The notes under the pieces were generated by a model. The model saw only the letters and a list, made by a program, of their open reading frames with translations. It searched no databases and was not told the DNA's origin. This document shows, piece after piece, positions 37,100 through 50,414 of a stretch of DNA of 64,000 bases; the stretch's first letter is position 1; every line of letters starts with the position of its first letter. This DNA is from Anseranas semipalmata (Eukaryota > Chordata > Aves > Anseriformes > Anseranatidae): contig VXAA01000613.1 in the NCBI GenBank assembly GCA_013399115.1, positions 625,171 through 689,170 of the forward strand. Direction: 5' to 3'. A program made the translations under genes and the position numbers.

Positions 37100-38211
37100 T
37101 CAATAATTTGCAGCATCCTTGCTGGCTTTTAGAAGCACAACAAAAAGTGGTGCATCCCCAGCAAAAAGCTTCCCCTGCACGGTGTGCTTCCCCTGCTCCG
37201 GACCGACAGAAGGACGGCGTGCACCTCACAGCCTATTTGTTACAGCACGCAAACAGGATTGGGACTTCACTGGGCTGGTCTGTTGTACAAACATTAGAAA
37301 ATTGTCTCTGTTCCTGAAGAGCAACTTTCTTGGCAGAAAGCTGATAGTGCTGTGTTGTGATGGCTGCTTCGTGTTGTTTGGAAAGAGGTTTAAAAAGCAT
37401 TTGTTGCACCAAAAGTGCCGCTGCAGATGCAGCGAGGTGAGGCACGGTTTACTGCATCGTGCAAGCTGTATTTCAAACTCGTCACGGCGTTAGCAAGGAA
37501 AGCGCCTTTGCAGTCGGACAGAAGCACCTCAGACCCTGGTCCTGCTGCTTCTTTGCATCCCCAGGGTTTTGTTTGTTCAGAAAACATAGGGGAGGGAAAA
37601 CAACGTGAAAAAAAGACATTGCAGTTCAATTTCAAGAGTCTCTTGCACATCAGCAGCTGGGGCTGGGGCTTTGCTGGACATCCCGCTGCCTGGGACGCCT
37701 GCAGGCCTCTCCCTGCCTCCCCTAGCCTGCTTCTTGCCCACCTCATCCCAGGTTGCCCTAAGATCCTGTGGGAGCTGCCTGGGACATTGAATTTCTTCAC
37801 TGCTCTGGCCTCAGGTGAGTGTTTCACAACCCTCAGATGTAGCAGCAATAACAAATCCTCTTCCTTTAAACCCAGATCCCCTGCACTGGGGCACAGGGAC
37901 CAGGTAAAGGGCATGGGGGCACCCAGCCCTCAAAAGATGCTCCAGCCCACGAAACACTGTGAGATATAAAACTGTGCAAATGGCTTGCAGCAGGAATGTG
38001 CTTTCTGGACTGGGCCTGCCAGGAAAAACAGTGTTGTCCTAGGGAAGCAGTCGCATTTCGTGTCGTTATCTCATTCTCCATTGGCACAAGGAGCAGCTGG
38101 TTTTGATGCAAGCAAAGTGTTTGCGGCCATTCCTGCCAAGCAGGGTGAAGAGAGGGCAGCTTGGGGCATCTTGTCCAGCACAGCAGCCCCCCTGGGCATC
38201 CTGTCTCCCCC

Positions 38212-38368
38212 GGGGGTACCAGCATCCCTGGGGTACCAGCATCCCCAGGGGGACCACCATCCCTGGGGTACCACCATCCCCGGGGTACCACCATCCCTGG
38301 GGTACCACCATCCCCAGGGTACCACCATCCCGGGGGTACCACCATCCCTGGGGTACCACCATCCCCAG
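38212..38368. repeat. 17-bp GC-rich minisatellite, about 9 copies
   Basis: About nine tandem copies of a unit close to GGGGTACCACCATCCCT. Early units have AGC in place of ACC, and small variation occurs at the CCC/GGGG junction. GGTACC recurs in almost every copy. The minus strand carries regularly spaced GGGG tracts. The frame is open on both strands only because the unit lacks stops. It is not a CRISPR: there are no unique spacers. Confidence 0.95.
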
Positions 38369-41300
38369 CCGGCAGCGCGGCACGGGCAGCAGGTGCAGGG
38401 ATGGAGGCAGGAAACTGTTTATAGGGCTTAGGAAAAGCTGAGGTTTCTGGCAGGTTCCTGAGACGTTGGGTTTGGCCCAGGGCTCCGCTGTATAAATTGT
38501 GGGATTAGAGTCAAACATGAAACCAGAGCAAGAGGCCAAAGGCAGAGCTGGCAGCTGGCTGGAGGTATTTTTTTCTCTGCGCAAGCGTGTCCAAGCCAGG
38601 CTTTGGAGGAGGGAAAGGTGAGGAAGAGGGAAATGAAAGAAAGGGGAGCCCAGCAAAACAGGGATGAAAATAACCCCAAAAATAAGAGGGATGGGGCAAC
38701 AAGGGAGTGAAGAAGGCGATACGGAGACTGCATAGTGGGAAGCATCCGCAAAGGAAGGTTGTGGAGGGGCTGGGAGAAGCCACCATCTCCTCGGGGACCC
38801 TGTCCCAGGTGGGTGCTCCCAGACCTGGCACCTGTCCTCGCTGACACCCGCTCCCGGCCCCGCTGCCGTGCGGGCGGGAGGGCGTTTCGCCACCGAGGGC
38901 TGTGATTGTCGTCACTGGTTTTGCTCGAGAGGCAATGCTTGCTTTTCAAGATCACGGCCGTGCACTGGGTTGACCTCCCACTTTTCAGTGCCGTTTGGTT
39001 TGGATTAGCTGACTCATTGTTTATGGCAGGGTTTCATGGCTGTTTGGTGGGGCCAAGACAAAAAAACATCCATCCGTGCTGGGCACAGGAGGAGATCTTG
39101 TCCACAAAGCGCTGAGAGCAGTGTTTTCCTGGGAGTCTTGGCAAAACCTGTGACCTTTCATAGAGAATTGCCTAGTTGCTGCAGGTATCACCCAGCACTG
39201 AAGGGATACAGATTTCCAGCATCAGAAATCTTATCTCCATCCTCCCAGCTTTTGTTTTCTCTAACCAGCCTTACAGACGTGCTGGGGATAGAAGTCAGAT
39301 GTGGTCTGAGTAGACATAAGGAATTCAGGCTGGGAAAGTCATACCACGTGCATGAAGAAGGAATTTGAGAGCAGAGCCACTCGGTGCCGGTATTGCCTCC
39401 TTATTCTCATGGGCATCTACTACAGCCCCCATCCTTTCATCAAACTCTCCCTGACGGTCCCTCAGCCCATAAAGAGACGCATGACCCTCCAAGATGGGTG
39501 TCAGATCCTTTCAGTAAACGTCCATCGGGCAGCTGGGATGGGGACCGGGACCTCCCCGCATCCAAAACACAGCGGGCACACAGTGCTGCCCGCGTTAGCT
39601 GTCACCTTCCATCCCTCTGGCGAGGGTCAGAGCTCAGGGGAGAGGCTGGGGGACTGTGCTGCATCGCTCCCCATGGGCCCAGGGGAGAAGGATTCAACTC
39701 AGCCATCTCAGCAACCCCGGCTCTTGTTTCGGAGGGCAAGCGAAGCTTCTCAGTGGTGCTGCCGCCCTGCACGTGGCCGGGCGCAAGGAGACGTGCCAGC
39801 CTCGCGCGCATCTGCTCTCTGCAGCTTCGGCCAGGGCTGGGTTTACTCCACGGCCTCATCCTGCACAGTGCAGATGGCTTTTGTCCCTTGAGGTTATACC
39901 GGGCTCCCCGTAGTCGTTTCGCTGGACACCAGCACTGACCATTCTGCAAGGGCTGGGAGAGAGCTGGGAGGCTTGGGTGTGAATACAGCCCCAGGTTGCT
40001 AAGCTTTCTTCTCTTTGGGCTTGGGGCAAAGTAGCAGAATTCAGATCAGACCCAAATTTAGGCTCTGAATTTCAACGCAGAGTTTTTCCCGGTAACCTTC
40101 CTTCCTGCAAACCAGAGTCCCCATTCAAAGCAGATGGGTTGGTAGCACTCCCAAACTCCTCGTGTGCTGGCATTTAAGCAAAATGCACAGAGTTAAAGAG
40201 CACGAGGGGAAGGCACTTGGACCATCTTTACGTTCTTGACCTCGGTGCCATCGCTCCAAGCTGCTGTACACCGCACGGCGCTCTCGCTGGACAATGTCCC
40301 ATTGATTGCCCAAGGAGCTAATGCCACCGCAGAGGGCCGTGCTGACGCTCTGCAGCGTGGCCGGGCGCTGCCGTGCCACTGGAAATGCCTCGCACAATGC
40401 ACAGCCTGTGTACGTTGGCGCATCGCGGCACCAATGCGATGTCACTGGGGGCCTGGTGCTCAGCAGCACAAAAAGGGTCTTATGGCGCAGGGGCACGGAC
40501 GGGCCTTTCGCAGGGCGATGAGCGTCACCGATTTATTCCCTTTTCTCGCTGGAAACAGAACGCCCTTTAAAAATAAATCAGAAGGGCAGCACTGGCCGTG
40601 CCTTCGGTCTGAGCGCTGCCAGGCCCCCCACGCCCCTCTCGCCCTGTTGCAAACCCAGAGCTCGTGAGAAAGCTGCGGTGTTGCAAGGGGCTGAGGCAAA
40701 AGAAATGGGAGAAAAGCTTGCGCTTTAGGTTAACTTCAGGTTAACATCCACCGCTGCTTTTCAGATGGTTCTGAGGGTTTCATCAGCGATGCTTCCTACC
40801 CAGTGAGATCCTGGGGAGGTTTTCTGGGATGTCAGCAGATTTTTGGCTCCAACTTTCAAGAGTTTTTGGAAGCAGGGGGGAGAGAAAGCCTTTTCTTAGC
40901 AGAGCAATAGCCCAGGTGACAGGGGAGTGATGTGCTCGACCCCATCTGGAGGAGCCCCCAGCCCCTTTCTCTGAGAGCATCCATCACTCAGGCCTGCTTC
41001 CCACAGACAACTTCACCAAATTCCTATTTTCCAGTCTGGTTTTGGGGGAAAAAGGGTTGAATCAGGAAACTCCTGGCCAGCTGCAATTTGCACGGTGGGG
41101 TAGGGACCGGAGCTTGTAAAAGGCTCCATGAATCGCTGAGGAGGGCTCAAATGACAGCATCGCCTGGCCATGGGATGTGTCACGGCTCCACGGGGCCGGG
41201 GTCCCCATCACCATTGCCGTCCCCTGGGCATGCAGAGGCTTTGCTCATCCCAGCTGCCCCGCTCCACGCAGGGATGCTGTTTGGTTGCTTTTCATTTAAC

Positions 41301-44300
41301 CTTTAATACCATGTTATTTCTATATAAGCCTCTTTCCAAAACAGAGCCTATAAACTCTTCAAGCGATAACGGAGCAAACAGACTTCTGTCCCCCTCTCTC
41401 TCCCCAAGGAAATATTTTTAGCTCTCATAAACACAAGCCATTAAGTACTCAAGAGTGAACACCAGCGCTCTGCATCCCGGGGGAGGCACTGCTACAGGGG
41501 CAGCCCGCCTTCCTCTCCATCCAGAGCAGCCTACAGCACAACCCCAAATCGCACCCGTAGTTTTGGGCTCGGGCCCCCATTGCACAGCACAGCTCTGCAA
41601 AGCAGGTGCTAAACTGGGATTTTTTCAAAGGAAACCCAAAGGAACACGCTGTCTGGAGCTCAAAGAGTTGCAGCTGGCTTTCCCAAAATGTCACGTAGCT
41701 TTGAAAACTCTCATCCCTGTTGCTCATGCTCCCAAATACTGCACAGGAAATGTGCAGGAAATGCTGCACAGGAGATGCCCAGCGAGCACCAAAATGCACC
41801 TCTCCACCATCTGCTCCCAGCCTTGCTCACAGAATCACTGCAGTCCTCACCAAATTTTCCTAAAATTCATGGAAAATTCATCCTTTTGAGGTTTTTTTTT
41901 CTTCTTCCTAGTCAAAATGTGGACACTCGGGACAGGGTGAGCAGCTGCAGCATTTCTCTCTGCTTTGCTGGAGGCCAGCACGCTGGTTTTGTACAGATGA
42001 CACAAGGGACCACAGAGGAGGTAAAAGAACTTGCCCGGTCTGCAAGTCTTCACCCCAGGTTGTGCAATGAGCGGGGTTCAGCCCAGCACGCTGGGACCCG
42101 GAGCCACCCGCCTGTGTTTGTGCTGCCGAGCACAAGATGTCCCCGGGAATGGGGACATCCAGAAAAGGCTGGAGGAAGCCACCAGTGCCGGGAAAGGAAA
42201 CCGGAAAAGTCTTTGATGGGAGCACATATGGTGTTTGCTTCGATGCAGCAACGCTCCGAAGAAGCGAGGGACTGGGGACGTGGTTTGGGGACAGAAGGTG
42301 GCTGCTCTGTGGGTCTCGGGGTGGCTTTGCAGGGCAAGGTCTGCAGACGTGGGCCTGGGGAGGGGGCTCAGTGGCACGTGGGTGGAGCGAGATCAGAGCT
42401 GGGCTCGCGTCCAGGGTTCAGGGCAGAGCATAACTCCGAATTTCCCAAGCTACCCGAGCTCCTGGGTCTGCAGCTTCGCAGCCCCCTGGGATCAGATTCC
42501 CATGATGGATTCCCAGCTGTGGAGATAGAAAGCTTCCCAAAAGGGCCAAAGTACCATCTGCTGAGCAGCCTCGTTCTCAGGCTGTTTGGGGGTATTTTTG
42601 TTTCTGAACAAAGCAGAAAGCCGGGAGGAATTTCTCCCTGCTTCAAGGCTCCTGTTTTCCTTCTCCCTTCCCCTGCAGTGATGCGAGCCCGAGGCCACCC
42701 CATCCAGCGGCAGCAGCTCTTCCCACCATCCCCTGTCCCAAAAGCCCTCCTGTTGTGAAAGCATCCCATTGCCACCGGGTGCAATAGGGCACAAGCCTGG
42801 TCTCTGCTTTCTCCCTCCTCCAGGCGTGCCTAGGGTTTGTCGGGATGTGATTTGTGCAGTTTAGGATTAGGCACAATCTTGGCCGATTTTTTGAGCTCCT
42901 CTGCTTTCCTGAAAGCTCAGGAGCATCCCGATTTGTGGCTGAATGGCTGCAGGATCTATAAAAAGACTTAAGGCAGGGTACGTTAGTATTTCTTTCCCTG
43001 CAGCTTCTCTCCCACACCCTTGCTCTCACCTTTATAGGGGAATAGAGTCATCCATGGGGATGGACTTTGCTTTCCAAAGGGAAAGGAGCCTAAATGGTGG
43101 GGACACCAGCCGGGAATGACGTGCCTCTCCCCAGGCTGGAGCTCTGGCCCTTCTCTATAAGATGTAGACATTCACCCGCCTGCGCATTGCTTTTCCTCTC
43201 GACAGCGCCTGTTGTATTTACCCCGCAGCCCTGCCCGCCCCAAGCCCTCCTTGCACGGCAGCGGGCTCTGGATCGTGTTTTTCCGTCCCTGAAAGGAGGC
43301 GATGCTGGGCCCTGGGGAGACATCAGATCTGCCTGAGCCATAACAAAACCGGCACACATCCATTTTGCTGTCAAACCAGCTTTAAACAAGCCCAGTGTGA
43401 GTAAACATGGGAGCGCAGATCGGGAAGGCTGCACAAACGCTGCCGGCGAACCGCTTTGTACGCGCTCAGCAGATGTTCACGCTGAGCGGCTCCAGCGAGA
43501 GGTTTCCCTGCGAGCAGGGAAAGGCGATGTGGCTGCCGGATCCGGCCCTTTTGGGTGGGCAGGACCCTCGTGCACCCGTACTGCAGCAGGTGCTGGGATG
43601 CAGACAGCGGCGGTGCAGCCTGGAGCATCCCCAAAATCCTCCCACCTGTGCCAGTTAAACAGGGCACCTCCTGTTTGACCCCAGTTCAGCCCAGCATGTG
43701 ATGTAAAGCATCCATAGGATGTGCCAGGACGGGTGTCCCTTGGCAGGGGACGGTCCAGGGGTGCAGCAGGGTTTTCGGTCGGGGCCACGGGAGCCGTCCG
43801 AGCGCTGCCTCCGAGCAGCGGCGCGTGCAGCCGAGCAGCCACGATGCTGAACTAATGTTATCTTAGCAAATTGTTTTGTTATGGCTGTCGGGCTCCTCGA
43901 GGAGCGGTTCTTAGCCTAGAAAAGCAGCGGCCCCGACACGGTGGGAAGTTTTTCATTACTGGCTCCGAGGAGCTCCGGGATGGGAGATTAGCAGGGAAGG
44001 CACACGAATCCCCTTCCCCCTGGAAGAAAAACACGGGGGCTCGTCGGTGCGATGTGAAAATGCCCGGGAAATGCTCCCTGCAGCCCAGGTGCCATCAGTG
44101 GCCTGATCCAGGCTGTGAGCAGCCGTCAGCGCTGCTTTAGCAAATAAAATACAACGCAAGGTGCGGAAAGGAGGAGAGCGCACTCACGGCAGCACCGCCC
44201 CCTCGTTCCCTCATTTTGTAGCATTCTCTGCATTGTTTTTCACAATGTTTTGAGCAAACCCCAAATATTTCTATTTGTTCAAGCACAATAGTGGCGCTTT

Positions 44301-44463
44301 GTATACATTATTTAGTGCAATTTAGTGCTGGCACAGCCAGGGCCGAGGAAGGGATGAAGGTCTGGTGCATCAGCACTGCAGGAGAGCGTCACGGATGGGC
44401 TTTTGGGCTGCACCCAACAACTTCATTTTCTTTTCCTTTTTGGGCCATGTCATTTTTCCCTAA

Positions 44464-44484
44464 TTTTTTTTTTTTTTTTTTTTT
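44464..44484. repeat. Poly-T run (about 21)
   Basis: The longest homopolymer in the window. It could be the poly-A tail of a minus-strand retroposon, but I recognise no retroposon body next to it. Other A/T runs of 12-17 lie near 7706, 11538, 26361, 45087 and 46929. Confidence 0.9.
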
Positions 44485-46766
44485 GTACAGTGGGTTCTAC
44501 CTTTTTGTAAGAGGCATCCGCAGAAATTGAAGCTGGTGCTGGGAAAAGAGGCAAAGGAGCAGACTAAGGACTGAACCGTGAGGACACTAAGTGCTTCATG
44601 CAGTCAGCCAGCCTCTGGTCCAGCAAAGCAATGGGATTTCTTACAAATACCCATTTTCCCACTGCAAAGGACCAAACCAGAGCCCTCGAACAGCTCGGCG
44701 AGGTTTGGGTCGGTCCCTTGGGGCAGCGAGCAGGCAGGCACTGAAACGTCTCATCACCACTCTGCTGATGATTTATCCCCAAAGAGCCGGTCCCAATGTC
44801 TGGAATGAGGAGGATTTGGGGCCTTTTCCTAAATGACTGTGCTGGCATCTCCCACCCTGCTGGCAGCCATCAGCGAAGCCCCACGGCCCCGTCCGCCCGT
44901 CCCGCCGTGCTCTTCGGTTTTATCGTCCTCAGCCTCCGCGCCACGACGGGAATGTCGTTGGGTTTTTATCTCCTTTCCGCTCGGGGTTTATCAGTTATGT
45001 ATTTATTTGGGTTTATGGCTTTCTTTGTTCCTCCTGTCGTTTGGTTTCCTCAATCCCCAAGGCTGCCGAAACGAGGCACTGAAATTAAAAAAAAAAAAAA
45101 AGACAAATAATTATTATTTGCATGTTCTCTGGAACAAGCCAAGGAAGAATCTCCGGGGAAAGGGTGGGATTCGCCTCTGTTTGTTTTTTCAGAGGCAATA
45201 TTAACAAGGCAAAATGCGAAAAGACGAGTGGAATATTTAACCCTTGCAGAGCCGCGGCTTCATGCCGGCAGCTTCTCCTCTGTGAAGTCCTGGAGAAAAA
45301 AGAGCACGGTAATGAGGAGGCATCAGAAATGGGTTCCCTGGTGCTTTTGGCTTTCCCCCAGCACAAACAATGCTGTGCAAAAAAAAAAAACACTGGAGGA
45401 ATCCTTAGCGGTGAGGAGAGAAAAGCAGCGCAGTCAATGCACGGAGCACTGCTTTGGCTGCAAAGGGCAGCGCTGTTAGCTTTTACCATATAAAATCACC
45501 CCAAAATATTAAGACCCCCCCCGTGGCAGTATTAGGAATTGGTGAATAATTTTCCAGTCGTGTGCGGCCGCGTTGGATGCTCAGCACCGCGCACGTTCCT
45601 CAAACCATTTGGATCCCCGTCCCTCTGAGACAACTTGCTGGCTTTGCAACAGAGCTAATTCTGTGCTTTTTCATTTTTTTTCTTTCTTCCTAAAAGGAAA
45701 CAAAAACACTGCCTCCCCCACACACGCACACGCACGCGACACGCTAATTAGAGCAGACGTTGCTTTTTCGGGTCCAAATAGGAAACGTCAGCCGCGGCAG
45801 CCCTCCCGCTGCGGAAAACCACGGCGGCTGCGCGCATTCAGCAGCTTTTCGGCTGCTCCCCCGTCCCGGGCTGTCCCCCAGCGGGAGCGGTGCCCTCCCC
45901 GTCTTTTCCCACAGACCAAGGGGATTCGGCATTTTTATTCGTTTTTGCCAGCTCTGTTCTCATTGACACACATCCCCTGCGAGTCAAACATTTTTGCGAG
46001 CTTATTCCTGAAACCAAGAAGACACACAAAAAAAGCCAATTCCCCTTGTTTTTCCATCCCAAGATGCCTGGCGTGGGTTGATGGGGTTCGTGGTGTCCCA
46101 AAGCCAAGATTTCCCTGCGTGCTGTGGGATTAAGGATACCCAGAGCTGAGGCTGTGCTGCTGGGCTCGGGGAGCCAGAGCAGGGCTGCCAACACCCACCC
46201 CAAACCACCGCTCGCTTCCAAAATCCCTTTGCCCTTCAGCTTTGAAAGCCTTGGTCTTAAACCACAAAGAAAATCCCAAAGCTCCCATCGGGACCAAATG
46301 ACCAGCTCCGCTTTTCCGTTTAACACGTAATGAAAGAAAATATGGAGCCAGCGAGGGTGAAAGGAGAGCAGGGCGATGGATTGGTGATTTCTGCTGCAGC
46401 GGGGATGGCACGCAGGGTTTTGCCCAGGAAACCCCAAAATGGGTGACTTAGCTCAGGGCTGGAGATGCTAAGAGCGGTCTGGGATGGGGTGAGGAGAAAA
46501 CCAGCTCTGGAAAGAGTGGATTTTGGTGGCTTTGTAGGACCCGGGTCTGCTGGGTATGCGGGGAAAGGGTTTTATGGCTGCAAAGATTTGCAGCAAGAGG
46601 CAGCTTGCACCTGGAGCAGAGGGGCCAGCATGATGGGCAGCTGCCTGTCTGAAATGGGGAAAAAAAGGAAAAAAGAAAATCTAATAAAATGAGGGACGCG
46701 CAGTAGACTCCATTAGCAAATAAAATCACTGAAGCCTTTATAATTGCATCTACACAGGCAATGGGA

Positions 46767-46785
46767 GGAAGGAAGGAAGGAAGGA
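46767..46785. repeat. (GGAA)n microsatellite
   Basis: Nearly five GGAA units. GGAA arrays can act as ETS-factor binding platforms, but this one is short. Confidence 0.85.
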
Positions 46786-48309
46786 TGCAGAATCATTAAT
46801 ACTGGAGATTGTGGTTTTTTTTTTTAATTAAAAGAAGAGGCTTTGGCAGCACAAATTTTGTGCTTCCCTTTTTCATCAAGGTGTCAGATCCTTGCTCTTG
46901 AGGAGACAATAAGGGTCCTAAGAGCTGGAAAGAGAAAAAAAAAAAAAAGTTTAAAAGGGAATGAGACAAAGAATTCCTTTTGAAAAAGACACACATTCCC
47001 AACAATTTCATGAACCAAAAATAGTAATAATAAAAAAAGCTCACTCTGAACAACTTAAAGTGTTTTCCTTTCTCCCCATCACCTCTGACAGCCAGGCATT
47101 ACCCGCACCCTGGGCACAGGCTCACGAAGTGTCTCCGGCTGCTCTGCGATGCTCCGGGGACACGGAGATGCCAAAATCCGGGCTCCAGGTGGGATAACAG
47201 CTGCTTTGCATTAGCAGAGTGGGGCAGCAGGGGCCAACAAGCACATCTCCCTCTTGAGGTTTCCCTTGTTTTTACTCTTTCTCCTTGTTTCCTTTTCTCT
47301 CCGCTTACTCCCTTTTCTCCTGCCTTTGGGATAAAAAAACACCGGCCAGGTTCTCCCTGTCTTTCAGTGCCTGTTTTCCTACGTGTTTGTTTTTCCGTGT
47401 AATACATCCTCACCTCCAAAGAGCTGAAGCCAGGGGTTAATGGGCACCCTGGGACAACCCAGATCAAGGCCTTGCCTCGCCAAGGTGTGACCCCAGGCGA
47501 GACCCTGAAACCTCTCACCTCCCCCTAAATGCTGAAGGTAGCCGAAGACGGATGAAGACGTGGCCTTTGGTCTCCCTAATTTCACTTACCATAGTGTGTG
47601 GGGATATTGGTTTTTCCCGTATTCCCTGGGATTTGGTAGGATGCCCAGGTAGAGCAGAGCATATTGGTGGCTCACAGCCTTCCCTCTTCTCAGCACCTCG
47701 CTGCTCCTTTCCCTCCATCCCTGGTCCAGATGTCCTGCCTGTGTTCCTATAGCGTATGGGGCTGCTTCTGGACAGCGCGTGGCATCGGGACCGCAGAGAG
47801 CCGTAACGATCCCTGCCATGAGGATGTGGTCCTTGTAGTGACCAGGATTTTGCTAACACGTTCCTGCTATTCAGAGCCTGCGCGCTGCACTTTGAAAGCG
47901 TTGCAAACGATATAGAGTTGTATTAAGGTCTGGAGCAGCATATTAGCAAGAAAAAGAGCCTGCTCTGTGACATGGGGAGGGATATATTTCGTATATTCTC
48001 AGCTCCGTACACCACAAAGGCTTTGATTCAGCCTCTGTGTAAACTTGGAGCAAGTGCATGAAGTCGCTTGGCTTGCAGGCTGCGCTGAGCAGGGAGGTGC
48101 TGGAGCGCCTGCTCAACATGAACAGCATGCTCACAGGCTCAGAAAAATGGTGCTATTTGAGCGTTAATAGCAATTAAGCAGCGAGACGTGTCCCTAAGTG
48201 CCTCGGTGGCTAAGGGACAGAGTGTATTGCCACTGGTGGTCTCGGCCAGCCCCTACCGTGCCCAGTGCACCCGGCCACCTGAAAGCGTCTCAACCTCTGC
48301 CTAATCCCT

Positions 48310-48765
48310 GCAGTCTCGCAGGAATACCTATTTTTGAATTTAGAGCAAAATGCAGCTGTTACTGTCGCTGCAAATAATTACCCCAACGCCTGGATTACAT
48401 GCAGTGTTGTTACTTACAGGACTCCAAAACATTTTTCCTTCAGGGCTTGTATTTCCAGAGCTGTCAATCCAACACCTCTCCCCAGCGCTAAATTCATTTA
48501 CAAGGAGGAAAATAAAACACTTTAAAAAATAAATAATCAAGCCACATTAAATAACCATTTGGGAGACCATCAGCCTCCCAGGCTTGCTTGGCTGAACTTG
48601 ATATTAATTACGCTAAACCCCAAAGCAGCACCTTCCCCAGGAGTCTGCTGGAAAGCTCCCACCGCTCGCCCTGTGGTGCAATTTCCAAGGGCTTTGCCTA
48701 GTTAAGGATTATAATCTTTAACAGCTGCCTGATCGACTCAGCTCATGCCCTCGCCTCCATCCGAG
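48310..48765. promoter_or_regulatory. AT-rich block with TAAT palindrome, candidate enhancer
   Basis: Sustained low-GC, low-CpG sequence with many homeodomain-type words (AATAATTACC, GGATTACATG, TATTAATTACGC) and the near-perfect palindrome at 48702-48721. It lies roughly 3 kb beyond the inferred ADAMTS15 3' end. Confidence 0.3.
48702..48721. promoter_or_regulatory. Palindromic TAAT (homeodomain-type) site
   Basis: TTAAGGATTATAATCTTTAA is a 20-base palindrome with one mismatched pair, and contains GGATTA/TAATC half-sites of the type bound by K50 (OTX/PITX-class) homeodomains. Confidence 0.35.
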
Positions 48766-49324
48766 ATGCTGACATGGTCCTTGGCCAACAAACGCTGTCT
48801 CTCTCTTTCTGCCATCGCTTCTTCAAGGAGTATGCATTTATAGGAGTCTCCATTTACAGCATGGAGACTTCCAAAAAGCCTTGTCTTGATAAATTCTCAC
48901 TCCTGCCACCCTTCAGCAAGGAGGTGAGAGTCTGTTTGCCATAAATGCACCAGGTCTGCCTGCCAGATCAGAGTTGGCTGGACAAATTTGGCACTGGCTG
49001 GGTTGTATAATTAGAAAAAAATACAGAAAATATAAATGCTTGTGGGAACATGTCAGTTTGCTGGCTGGGGAGGATGATGTGGGGAAGTTTAGTCTGCTGC
49101 AAGTGACTGGCAGCCTATGGTGACAGAGAGGGAAATCAATTATCCCAGCATAAAAATGCATCTTTTTGTGCCCATCGCTGCTCCACATCAGCATTTCATT
49201 GCAAGCCCCTGGCCTCACATGAGCATCCGTGCTTGCTGTGTGCGGGCGCGCCAGACACGTGTTACCCGTTAGGTCCATTTGTTCAGCCTACGCCTGGTTT
49301 TGCTTTTGTCTCCTGGCGAAAAGA

Positions 49325-49361
49325 AACAACAACAACAGTAATAATAATAGCAATAATAATA
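49325..49361. repeat. (AAC)n/(AAT)n microsatellite
   Basis: Four AAC units followed by a run of AAT units interrupted by one AGC. Confidence 0.9.
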
Positions 49362-49871
49362 GAAAGGCAGCATCCCAGCCACAGGGAGCGGATCCGCAGC
49401 CACGTGTCCAGCTGAAAGAAGCGCTCTTGTCCGGAAAAATGCCCTCACATGCCCTCCATGGTTTCTCTCCCTGACCTTAACCTTCAGGTAACCCCCCACT
49501 CCCCTCTTTTTTTTCCCCAGTTTTCTCAGGTTTCAGCTTGGGACAAATTAAAGCAAGCAGATTTCCAGGTGGTCCCAGACTCAGGATTGGATTTGGGTTT
49601 CCAAAAGGCATTTAGTCTGCGCTGCCCAACCATCCTCAGTGCTTGGGTAGGTTTGGAGCAAAGCACTTGGTGGTTTGGCTGGAGCACACAGGACCCTCCT
49701 GCTCAGCAAATACCCTCGAGTATTAAATCATTTAGAGTTTAGCACTCGTGATACGTGTTGCCATAAGAGCTTAAGAGGCTGAAGCTCTTAATGTCCCGTT
49801 CTGAATACCAGCCATGCCATGGGGGTAGATTCAATTTTCATGCTATTTTTATTCTTTAAAGATGTAAGAAA

Positions 49872-49985
49872 AAGGTATACTGGGTGAGAGCAGAAGCCTG
49901 CCTAATCCAGCGTTTTCCTCCAAAAGTGGCCAAAGGTGGATGCCCAGGGAAGCATATAGGATCAGAGGAAAGGAAGTACATGGGA
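49872..49985. mobile_element. Old amniote CR1/L3-like retroposon fragment
   Basis: A motif series CCTAATCCAG...TCC...AAAAGTGGCC...GGTGGATGCCCAGGGAAGC resembles the widespread amniote repeat that reads ATCTAGCCCAGTATCCTG...AGTGGCCA...AGATGCTTCAGAGG. The similarity is from memory of the family and is partial. Confidence 0.4.
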
Positions 49986-50414
49986 GGCTAAAATAATAGG
50001 GGGAACCGAATGCACTTGTTCCAGCAGACTTTGGAAGGTCTTTATTTGCTGAAAGCTTTTTGTTCCCTTTACACAAAACCCCGCGGCTCTCTCTGTGTGC
50101 CAAAGGCAGGGAACAGAAAACCCAGTGCTCGCAGTGGGGCAGTTCAGAAATACTCACGGGGGTAAGTGGTGCCTGGGAACCCGCGGCTTTGCCCTTCTGC
50201 GGATGGGACGTTCACTGAGTGCTTGAAGGGGATGCCTGGGCCTGGCTTTTGGAAAGCAAACGGGCAAATCAGATCTTAGACCTGGAAAGTCTTCATCAAT
50301 GACACAAAATATTCATTTTTCAGCCTCTCTTCCTAAAGCAATGAGTCCAAGGCCACCGGCCTGTCAGCCCATGTGCCACTCCTCGCTTCAGGTAACCTTT
50401 GAATCCCTGTTTTT

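Larger units (their letters stand above)
33516..38211. other. Intergenic, gene desert block E
   Basis: No exon recognised. Contains the FOX palindrome (35041), a moderately AT-rich stretch (36420-36600), the 19-bp AT-rich pair and the adjoining CTCF-like motif (37039-37099). Ends at the 17-bp minisatellite. Confidence 0.6.
38369..48309. other. Intergenic, gene desert block F
   Basis: No exon recognised. Contains the longest poly-T (44464), an alternating CA/CG tract at 45719-45738, the GGAA microsatellite, and CpG-rich stretches near 43390-43860 and 45560-45900. A plus-strand frame at 41688-42758 (356 codons) shows no domain or known motif. Confidence 0.6.

Noticed and set aside
38212..38368. 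Repeat array considered as a CRISPR
   Set aside because: Units are directly adjacent with no unique spacers, and the window is vertebrate.
41688..42758. 356-codon open frame on the plus strand
   Set aside because: No motif, no plausible splice or promoter context, and composition shifts along the frame; GC-driven chance frame.
44464..44484. Long poly-T considered as the tail of a recent retroposon
   Set aside because: No target-site duplication or retroposon body could be recognised on either side.
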